Below, in pieces: positions 1 to 12,000 of a DNA stretch of 64,000 nt (positions are counted from its first letter, which is position 1; every line of letters begins with the position of its first letter). The stretch is from Vibrio cyclitrophicus. Lineage in GTDB: Bacteria; Pseudomonadota; Gammaproteobacteria; Enterobacterales; Vibrionaceae. The stretch is from NCBI RefSeq assembly GCF_024347435.1, contig NZ_AP025481.1, positions 558,001-622,000 on the forward strand, read 5' to 3'. The translations under genes and the position numbers were made by a program. Under the pieces are notes generated by a model. That model had not been told where the DNA came from and searched no databases. It saw only the letters and a list, made by a program, of their open reading frames with translations.

Positions 1-3000
1 TATACCATTAATGAAGATAGCTCGATCACTCTGAGCCAGGATCAATTGCTAGCTCGAGCGGGTGATATTGATAGCGAAAACCTAGAAGCTATTAACCTGT
101 CGACCGATGAAAACGCGACCATCCAACAAAACGACGATGGCAGCTACACCATTACACCAGACGCAGACTACAACGGTGACCTAGACCTGAACTTCGATAT
201 CATCGATAACGACGGTGGTTCAGTTCAAGTTGGCCTAGACATTACCGTGAATCCGCTGAATGACTTGCCACAAGCGCAAGATCAACAGTTCTCAATTGAA
301 GAAGACGGCACACTACTCTTTACAGACGCAGACCTACTCGCAGGAGCATCAGATATTGATGGTGATGAACTGTCGATTGAAAACGTGCTCTACACTGGCG
401 CAGACGGCGTTCTTAGTGATAATGGTGACGGCACATACAGCTTTGCTCCAAACGAGAACTTCAATGGTGAGGTTCAATTCTCATTCGATGTTTTTGATGG
501 CACAGGCTCAACGGCTGCTGTTATTGATGTCAGCGTAACGCCAGAGAACGATCCTCCAGTCGCAGGTTCAACGTCTTATACAGTTCAAGAAGATGGCCAA
601 ATCACGATCAGTGATGAGCAGTTATTAGCGAACTCTTCCGATGTTGAAGGTGACGTTGCTCTATCGAGCGTGACTTACGCTGGTGACGACGGTTCGTTTG
701 TTGATAACGGTAATGGTACTTACACCTTTACGCCAAATGAAAACTTCGATGGTGATATTTCACTAGACGTAGTTGTCGTTGATGAAGCCGGTGCAACCGC
801 AACAACAACCGCTGGCATCGATGTTATTGCTGTGAATGATGGACCTGAAACTTCGGACATTCAGGCTGAGGTAGACGAAGATAATTCAATTACCATTACT
901 CAAGAGCAGTTACTTGCGAATGCAACTGACGTTGAAGGTGATGAGTTAACGGCATCTAACTTACAAACCAACGATCCAGACGCAACAATTGTTACTAATG
1001 ACGATGGTTCATTCACCATCACGCACACAGAGAACTTCAATGGCGAGTTGGACTTTACATACAGCATCAGTGATGGTGACAATGAAGTTCTAACCACACT
1101 CGACTTAACGGTTAACCCAGTTAATGATGCGCCAGAAGCGGGCGAAGAAATCTTCATTCAAGCACAAGAAGACCAAACGGTTGGTGTGACGCTTCGTGAA
1201 GAGCCGGCACTACGCCTGGATCAAGCACCAGAAAACGGCATCATCGAAGCAAATCTTGACAATGAGTGGGTAGTACTGGAAGTCGGACAAGAAGTGCCTG
1301 CTGATACAGAAGTACGCTTTGTTCCAAGTGAGGGTGCTCTGGCTGAAGGAACACATACCACGCAAATTGGTACCTTCGACGATAATGCGAGCGTAGACGA
1401 TTGGGGCACAGAAGTAGACCCATACACGCGTGAGTTCTCGGATGGCGACTTAACGGTAACGGTTCAAAGTAACGATGATCCACTTGGCGCTTGGAATGGT
1501 AACACACACATTGGTCACGGCCTTGGTGATACCGATCGCCAAGGGCTGAGTGGTGATGAAAAACTGACTGTTTCAGTTGAAGGCCAAGACATCAACGAAA
1601 TCAGTTTCCACCTAGATGGTTTAGGTGGTTGGTTCATGGAAGATTCACGTCACTTTACAGAAGTAGAAATCAAAGCATTCAATGAGGATGGCGACCTAAT
1701 TGACTCGATGACTTACCACAAAGAAGATCGTGGTGGTTATGAGACTGATTACACGCTTACCGTCTCTGAACCTGTGTCTTACTTTGAACTCGGTACGGTA
1801 CAAGGAAATGGTACTTACGTCGTTCAAAACATGACAGTGTCACAAACCTGTCATGATGAAGCCGTGTTTACTTCGATTGGTGTAGACGGTTCTGAAATCA
1901 CTGAAACGGTTGAGTTGAACATCCATGCGGGTGACAACGAAATCGAGCTAACGGCTGATCTTCCAAATATCACTATCGATACGGAAGGTTCTGCTCAGTT
2001 TGCTTCTGTTGTGATTACAGAAGAACAGTTACTGGCACAAGCCTCTGATATTGATGGCGACGACCTTGATATTCAAAATCTAGAGCTGGTGGGTGAAAAC
2101 TCAGAGCATGCAACACTGACTGATAATGGTGATGGTACTTGGACGGTAACACCGGATGAAAACTTCCATGGTGAAATCGAACTGGGTTATCAAGTTACCG
2201 ATGGTGAATTGACCGACGACAACATCATTAACATTAACTTCGAGTCGGTGAATGATGCACCAATCGTTTCTGGTCCAATGGTGCTATCGACAGACGAAGA
2301 CCAAGGTATTACTTTCAGTGCTGATGATTTATTGGCGAACACTACAGATGTGGAAGGCGATACGCTGTCTATTTCTGACATCACTTACGGTGGTGATCAC
2401 GGTGACTTGGTCGACAACGGCGATGGCACGTTTACCTTCATGCCGAATGAAAACTTCAATGGTGAAATCGACATCGATTACAAAGTCTTCGATGGCACCG
2501 ATGAAGTAGCAACGCACCTAGATCTAACAGTTATACCAGTCAACGATATTCCTGTTCCAGGTGAGCCGCTACACACCCAAATGCTTGAAAACGGCTCCAT
2601 GATCATCGAAGCGAAAGACCTATTGTCTGGTGCGACCGATGTTGATGGTGACATTCTTCATGTTGAAAACCTACTACTTGCAGACCAAACGCAAGGTACC
2701 TTAACGGATAACGGTGATAATACCTTCACCTTCGAGCCTGCAGAGAACTTCTCTGGTGAAGTGAATCTGACCTTCGATATCAGTGATGGTCAAGCAAGCG
2801 CGCCAAGCATTGCAACAGTCGACGTTGAAATTGTCAACGAAGGCCCTGAAGTTAGCGGCCCAATTGAAGCGGCGGTTGATGAAGATGGTTCAATCACCAT
2901 TACGCAAGAGGACTTGTTGGCGAATGCAACCGATGTCGATGGTGACAACCTTGAAGCGGTTAACTTTGCGACCAACGATCCAAATGCGGTTATTGTAGAA

Positions 3001-6000
3001 AACTCAGACGGTAGCTTCACAATCACACCAAGTGCAGACTTCTTTGGTGAGATTGAGTTCACTTACGATGTCACTGACGCAATTGAGACAGTGGCAGCCG
3101 ATCTTAACCTGATCGTAAATCCAATCAACGATGCGCCAGACGTTCCAGACATGTCTTTCACAACGGAAGATGGTCAAGCAATCACCATTACCGAAGCTGA
3201 ACTATTAGCACAAGCGACAGACGTTGAAGGCGATGCGCTGTCTGTTGTGAATGTGACTAGCGCGAGCGACACGGTAGAAGTCACGGACAACGGTGACGGT
3301 ACATACACATTAACGCCAGAGCAGGGTTTCTTCGGCAATGTTGACTTAACGTTTGATGTGAGTGACGGCACCAACGTGGTGGCTGCAAACATTGACCTAA
3401 AAGTTGAGTTCGTCAATGACACGCCAGAAGCGACGCCAATGGTTGCAGATGTCGACGAAGATGGTTCAATTCTCGTTACACAAGAGATGTTGTTGGAAAG
3501 CGCGAGCGATCAAGATGGTGATGAGCTGTTTGCGAGTGCGCTGGAAACCAATGATCCAAATGCCAGCATTGTAGACAATGGTGACGGTACTTACACAGTA
3601 ACACCTTCTGAAAACTTCAACGGTGATATTGCATTTACTTATGAGGTAAGTGACGGAGAGCTAAGCACATCTAATGACATGACATTGACCGTTAATCCGG
3701 TGAATGACATTCCAATTGTTGCTCCAGGCATGTATCACATTGAAGAGGATGGCAGCATCCTGTTCACTCAAGAAGATCTGTTGAGTGGTGCGATTGATAT
3801 TGATGGTGATGACTTAAGCGTTACCAGTATCAATTATTCTGGCGATGAAGGCACAGTCACCGATAACGGCGATGGCACGTTCAGCTTTGTTCCTGAAGAG
3901 CACTTTAGTGGTGACCTACAGTTCAGCTTTACGGTTACCGATGGCACAACTGAAGTAGAGCAAGACCTAAACGTTCATATTGAAGCGGTCGCGGATGCGC
4001 CAGATCTTGTGATTACCGATGGCGACGGCGTTAACGTTGATGATGAAGCTATTTTGGTTGAGCCTGGCGGCATTGTTGAACTGAACATTGCAGCGGCGCT
4101 TGTCGACCAAGATCTATCAGAAACACTGACTGTAACGGTTGATGGTGTGCCGGAAGGTTCTGTCATCCAATACGATAACGAAGGCGTTCTGAATGACCAA
4201 GATAACGGTATCACCAGTTACAACGATACTGAAATCACTGTAACGTTTGAAGGTGAAACCGCAGGTTACCAAAACACCGCGGGTTACTACAAAGTTGACG
4301 AAGACGGTAACATCACGGGTGTTGAAGTCGTTTATGAAAACGCATCACAAGTTGATGGCGGTGGTGACCTTGTTCCTGGGCAAGATCAGTTCAGCTTCCA
4401 AGTCGAGGAAGGTGAGAGTTTCAACTTGTTCTTGATTCCAAACGGACATCAACACAATGACTTTGACGCGATGCAAGACGGTCAGTACGAGTTCCGTGCA
4501 GCGGATGGTTCACCAGCGAACATGGACACGGTTGATCCTCAACTTGTCTTTGTTGCTGCAGATGGAACCGAAACCGTAGTGCAAGGGCAGAACGGTGACG
4601 CGATCTTCCATGGTGGTTCAAGCTCTCAGCTAAACCAAGATGGTATCGAACATACTCGTACGACGGTTAATGAAGACGGCGAGCTGGTTTACGGCTTTGA
4701 AGATTTGTATGGCGGTGGTGACGCTGACTACACGGACTTCAACTTCACAATCGATGTGGGTGAAGTGAACAGCCAAATCTACAGCGGTGAAGTGACGGTT
4801 GGTCCTGATGGTACGGTGAACTTACCAACAACGGCAATCGAAAATGCGCTACAAATCCAGTTACCAGAAGACTTCAACGAGCAGCTTGAAGTTCATGTAA
4901 CCGCAACCGCAACAGAGCTATCGAATGATGATTCTGAAACGGTCTCTCAAACCATCTACATTAACGCGACAGGCGCCCACATTGAACATGCACCTGAAGC
5001 ACTTCCTGTTGCTGCAACTGTGGAAGAAGATGGTTCTATCATCATTACGCAAGAAGACTTGTTAGCTAATGCTCGTGATCTCGATGGCGACCAGCTGACC
5101 GCTCTGAATTTAGCAACTGATGATGAGAGCGTTACGATTACCGATAACGGTGATGGTACTTACACATTAACGCCAGATGCTGACTTCAATGGCGATGTTA
5201 ACTTCACATTTGATGTATCGGATGGTGATGATGTTGTCTCTACCAATCTTGAGTTAACCGTTTCACCAGTGAATGATGGTCCAGGAGCGCAAGACCAAGC
5301 GTTCACAGTTGGTGAAGACGGTGTGTTAACGTTCAATGACCAAGACCTATTAACGGGTGCAACGGACATTGAAGGGGACGACCTAAGTGTTGAAGGTGTG
5401 ACTTACACTGGCGCAGACGGTGTTCTCACAGATAACGGCGATGGCACATATAGTTTTGCGCCAAACGAAAACTTCAATGGCGATGTGAACTTCTCGTTCA
5501 ATGTATCAGATGGTACCGATACGGTAACTGCTAACATTGATGTCAGCGTGACGCCAGAGAATGATCCTCCAGTGGCGGGTAGCACGTCTTACACCGTTCA
5601 CGAAGACAACTCCATTACGATCAGTAACGAACAATTGCTAGCGAACTCTTCAGATATTGAAGGGGAAGTAGCGATTGATAGTGTTACCTATAGTGGCAGT
5701 GACGGTGTTCTAGAAATCAACGGTGACGGCACATATACCTTCTCTCCAAACGAGAACTTCAATGGCGAAGTTAGCCTTGATGTGGTTGTTGTGGATGAAG
5801 ACGATGCAGCCGTATCGACTACCGCGGGTATTACAGTCCTTGAGGTAAACGACCCTCCTGTGGCTGGTCCAACGTCATACACTGTCGATGAAGATTCTGT
5901 ACTGACCTTCAATGAGACTCAAGTTCTATTGAACGCATCTGATATCGAAGGTGATGTACAGCTCGTCGAGATTAACTACGATGGCCCAGACGGCATCTTC

Positions 6001-9000
6001 TCCATCAATGGTGATGGCACATGTAGCTTTGCACCGAATGAAAACTTCAATGGCCAAGTACAGTTAGATGTGACCATTCAAGATGAAGACGGCGCTCAAG
6101 TTGATACTCATATTACGGTTGATGTCTTACCAATCAATGATGTTCCAGTATCAGGAGACTTGGCATACAGCGTTGAGGAAGACGGTTCGATTACCTTGAG
6201 CCAAGAGCAACTTCTATCTCAAGCGAATGATGTAGACGGTGATGACTTAACCGCTTCCAACCTAATGGTTGATGGTGATGCGACGGTTACCGCTAACGAT
6301 GACGGTAGCTTTACCATCACACCAGATGCGAACTTCAACGGTGATATTGACCTAACGTTCGACATCAACGACGGGGTAGACACACTTGTTGCTACCGCTG
6401 ACTTAACTGTTAACCCGGTTAATGACTTACCACAACCACAAGATCAAGCCTTCAGTATTGGTGAAGATGGCGTCTTGAACTTCACTGACGAAGACTTGCT
6501 AACAGGTGCGACAGACATCGATGGGGATGACCTATCGGTTGAAGGTGTGACTTACACTGGCGCCGACGGTGTTCTTACTGACAATGGCGACGGAAGCTAC
6601 AGCTTTGCGCCAAACGAAAACTTCAATGGTGATGTGAACTTCAGTTTTGATGTATCAGATGGTACCGATACGGTTCAAGCCAATATTGATGTGAGCGTGA
6701 CACCAGAGAACGATCCACCTGTTGCGGGTAGCACGTCTTACACGGTTCATGAAGACAACTCAATTACTATCAGTGACGAACAGTTACTTGCCAACTCTTC
6801 AGATATTGAAGGTGAGGTCGCGATTGACAGTGTGGCTTACACAGGTGCCGATGGTGTCTTGGAAGACAACGGTAACGGTACGTATACTTTCTCGCCAAAT
6901 GAAAACTTCAACGGCGAAGTTAGCCTTGATGTTGTCGTTACCGATGAAGAGGGCGCAACTGAAGCAACCACCGCGGGTATTAGTGTACTTGAGGTGAACG
7001 ATCCACCAGTGGCGGGCAGCACGTCTTACACGGTTCATGAAGATAACTCCATCACGATCAGTAACGAACAATTGCTAGCGAACTCTTCAGATATTGAAGG
7101 TGAGTTTGCGATTGATAGTGTGGCTTACAGCGGTGCCGATGGTGTATTCGAAGACAACGGTAACGGTACATATACCTTCTCGCCAAACGAAAATTTCAAT
7201 GGCGAAGTGAGTCTAGATGTTGTTGTTACCGATGAAGAAGGGGCAACGGAAGCAACGACAGCTGGAGTTACTGTTCTTGAGGTGAATGATCCACCAGTCG
7301 CGGGTTCAACCAGCTACTCTGTCAACGAAGACGAAGTTATCACCATCAGTGCCGAGCAACTGTTGGCGAACGCTTCTGATATCGAAGGTGAAGTGGCGAT
7401 TGATAGCGTTAAATATACAGGCGCTGACGGTATCTTTACTGACAACGGTAACGGCACATTCAGCTTTGCACCGAATGCAAACTTCGACGGTGATGTGAGC
7501 CTCGATGTAGTGGTGACAGATGAAGACGGTGCGACAGTTGCCACCAGCGCAAGTATTGATGTTTTGCCAATTAACGATCCACCAGTATCGGGCGACTTGG
7601 CGTACAGCATTGATGAAGATGGCTCGATTATTCTGAATCAAGAGCAATTGCTGTCTCAAGCTTCTGATGTGGATGGTGATGAGCTTACGGCAAGCAACCT
7701 AAGTGCGGGCGATAATGCAACCGTTGTTGATAATGGTGATGGCACCTTTACGGTAACGCCAGATGCGAACTTCAATGGCGATATCGACCTAAGCTTTGAT
7801 ATTTCGGATGGTACAGAGTCAATTGTGGCAAACGCCGATCTGACGGTAAACCCAGTTAATGACTTGCCAACGACATCTGATGTTTACGCGAACGTTGATG
7901 AAGATAATGTCATCACGATCACGCAGGAGCAACTACTTGCGAATGCCGCTGATATTGAAGGTGGTGATCTTGTCGCTTCCGACTTAACCTTGGTGGGAGA
8001 TGATGCAACGATTGTCGATAATGGCGATGGCACATTCTCGATCACTCCAAGCGAAAACTTCAATGGCTACATCGATGTGGCTTACAGTATCAGCGATGGT
8101 GACACACCGATTGCGGCTAACTTAGGTTTGACGGTTGATCCAGTTAATGATGCGCCAATTGTTTCTGCTGATGTTGCGATAACCATTGAAGAAGATGGTT
8201 CGTACACCATTACTCAAGAAGAACTCCTACAATTCGCGACTGACATCGAAGACGATGACATGACCGCAATTATCGGAGAGCAGGGCGATGAAACGACCGT
8301 AACCGGTACGGTGCTGGATGCTGAAACGGGTAGCCCAGTCGTTGGTGCAGACGTCACAATGACCGATAACGCCGGTCACTCATACACTACGGTGACAGAC
8401 CAATTTGGTCACTACTCTGTGAGTGGTCCAGTTGTTGACCAAGGTACCGTAACTATTGAACAAGAAGGCTCTATTACCAGCAGCTTCCTTATACCAGCAG
8501 GTGAAGATACCAATGGTGGCGTAACCGCAATATCTGAAGTCCTTGAAGAAACAGATATGCGTATCGTCGTGACCTGGGGTGAGAGCCCTCGTGATATGGA
8601 TAATCACCTATGGCTTTACGATACAGAGAATGGCAATGAGTTAGACCATATCTATTACCGCGATATGAGCCACGACCTTGGTGAAGGCAATGTCGTCCAA
8701 CAAGATGTTGATGACACAAATGGCGGTGGCCCTGAAACCATCACTATTCCAAATTATCAAGATGCTGACATGCACTATTCAGTACACAACTACACCAACA
8801 GAAGTTGGGATGTAGATGGTGTTGAAGATGTGCAGGTTCAGGTGTTTGTTGGCGATACTTTGGTTGAGACCTTTACTCCAGACTTGCCTGACAATCCAAC
8901 GGGTGAGCATTGGCATGTGTTTGATATCGTTAATGGTGTTGTAGTTCCAAGCCAAGATGTAGGCAGCGAGAATGCGTTTGATTTGCCAACGGCTGAAGAA

Positions 9001-12000
9001 GCGCTCGCGAATGAAAACGGCATTAATATCTCTGAGTTGCTAACGGGTGATGAAGATGGAGACTCTGGTGAAACGGGTGGTAACGAACCAAGTGTTGGAG
9101 ACGTCTCAATTGAGAACGCGCTTATCACTGACAATGGTGACGGCACTTACACCATCACTCCTGAAGAGAACTTCAACGGTGAATTCTCGATTAGCTATAA
9201 CGTGGACGATGGCAACGGTGGTGTTACTCCAGCAGAACTAGACGTCACCGTTACAGCCGTTAACGACCTTTCTGTTATTTACGACCACGACTACACCATT
9301 AATGAAGATGGGTCGTTGATCTTTACTGATGAACAGCTATTGGCTGGTGCAACGGATATTGATGGCGAGAACCTTTCTGTCGAATCGGTTAATTACGAAG
9401 GTACCGACGGTGTGTTCACGGATAATGGCGATGGTACTTATACCTTTGCTCCAAACGAGAACTTCAATGGTAACGTTGACCTAACTTACGATGTCAGTGA
9501 CGGTACCGATGTTGTATCGGCAAACATTGATGTGCAAGTTGTCCCAATTAATGACGTACCGGTTGCTGGAACCACTGCTTACAGTGTTGAAGAAGATGGC
9601 AGCATTACCCTAAGCGATACGCAACTACTGGCGAACAGTTCAGATGTTGAAGGGGAAGTGTTTGTCAGCGATGTCAGCTACAGCGGCACCGATGGTGTGT
9701 TCACTGATAATGGTGATGGTACTTACACCTTTGCTCCAAACGAAAACTTTAACGGTGATATCAGTCTTGATGTCTCTGTAATGGATGAAGATGGCGCAAC
9801 TGCTGAAACAACTGCAGGTATCGACGTCATTGCTGTTAATGACTTGCCAGTTGCAGGTTCAACGACCTACAGCGTTGACGAAGATAACGTGATTACCATC
9901 TCTGAAGCGCAGCTTATTGCGAACAGCTCAGACATTGAAGGTGATGTATCCGTTAGCGACGTTTCCTACTCTGGCGCGGACGGTATCTTCACTGACAATG
10001 GTGATGGCACTTACAGCTTCGCAGCAAACGAAAACTTTAACGGCGACATCAACCTTGATGTGACGGTTATTGATGACGATGGCGCAACGGCTGAAACAAC
10101 GGCTGGTATTGAAGTGATTGCCGTCAACGACGCACCAGTATCAGGTGACTTGGCTTACTCAGTCGATGAAGATGGTTCAATCACGCTAAGCCAAGAACAA
10201 CTGCTTGCTCAAGCATCGGATTTGGACGGCGATGATCTTACCGCGGCTAATCTAACCGCGGGTGATAACGCTACCGTTACGGCAAACGATGATGGTTCAT
10301 TTACTATTACACCGGATGCCGACTTTAATGGTGATATTGACCTTAGCTTCGACCTTTCTGATGGTACTGAAACGGTTGTTGCAACGGCCGACCTTACTGT
10401 GAATCCAGTGAATGACATCGCGGTTGTAGAAGATGTCGCTTACACCATTGAAGAAGATGGTTCACTTACCTTTACAGACGAGCAACTGCTAGCGGGTGCT
10501 TCTGATATTGATGGTGATGAGCTTTCAGTTGCTGATGTGTCTTACACTGGCGCAGAGGGTGTGTTTACCGACAATGGCGATGGCACTTACACCTTTGCTC
10601 CAAACGATAACTTCAACGGTGAAGTAAGTCTGGACTTCTCAGTATCTGACGGTACAGAGACGGTTGATGCAAACATCGACGTAACGGTAACAGACGTTAA
10701 CGATGCACCAGTGGCAGGCGCAACGTCTTACCAAATGAACGAAGATGGCACCATCACATTGAGCCCTGAGCAGTTGATTGCTAATAGCTCAGACGTTGAT
10801 GGTGAAGTGTCGCTTGAAAGCGTGACTTATTCAGGCTCTGACGGCTCCTTGGTTCAAAACGATAACGGGACTGTGACCTTCACGCCGAGTGAGAACTTTA
10901 ACGGTGATATCAGCTTAGATGTGGTCGTGACCGATGACGACGGTGCGACTGCAACAACAACGGCAGGTATCGAAGTTCTGGCTGTGAACGATGGACCAGA
11001 ATCTGAGGAAGTGGAACTAACCACAGCCGAAGACAGCACCATTCTTATCACACAAGATATGTTGTTAGCTCAAGCTACCGACATCGATAACACCGCAGAC
11101 GAGCTGTCAGCTTCTGGTCTACAAATCGATCCTAGCTTGGGTGAGTTGTTAGACAACGAAGATGGTACTTGGTCATTTACGCCAAACGAAAATTTCAATG
11201 GCGATGTGCCAATGACGTTTAACGTTAGTGATGGCCAAGAGACAATTTCAGTCGACGGTAACATCGATGTCACGCCAGTGAATGATGCACCTGAAGCGCC
11301 AATGATTGAGATGCAAGGCGAAGAAGATGTGGTCATGGTGATTGACCCTGCTTACATCGCGGATCAAGTCACAGACCTTGATGGTGACGAGATCAGCATC
11401 GAAAGCATCACGGTTCGTGCTCCAGCCAATGCGACCTTAACTCAGCAGCCAGATGGCATGTATCACTTAGTGACTACTCAAGACTTCAATGGCTTGGTAG
11501 AACTGGGTTATCAAGCAACTGATGGTGAAGAAGTGGTTGATGGCTCGCTTAATGTGGATGTCATTCCGGTTAACGACGCACCATTTAACGTCGGCAACGC
11601 AATGATGACCACAAACGAAGATGGCGCGTTCACCTTTGATGCTGGCGACTTGATGAACTTGTTCGGTGACATTGATACCGCTGACCTTGTGGTTTCACGC
11701 ATCATCACCGCAGACGGTGAAGATGGCGGAGAAGTAACAGACAACGGCGATGGTACTTGGACATTCACACCAACGGGTGACTTTGCAGGCGTTTCAGACC
11801 TACAAGTTGTCGTAAGTGACGGTGAGTTCGAAACGGTTCTCGATGTTCCTGTGTACGTACGTCCTGCCGCAGATGGTGCGGTTATTTCAACTGACCATGA
11901 CGGTCCATTAGTCTTCGGTGAAGATGAAACGGGTCACTTAGGATTGAACGTTGGCTTAGTCGATGATTCAGAAACACTCAGTAACTTGGTGATGACAGGT

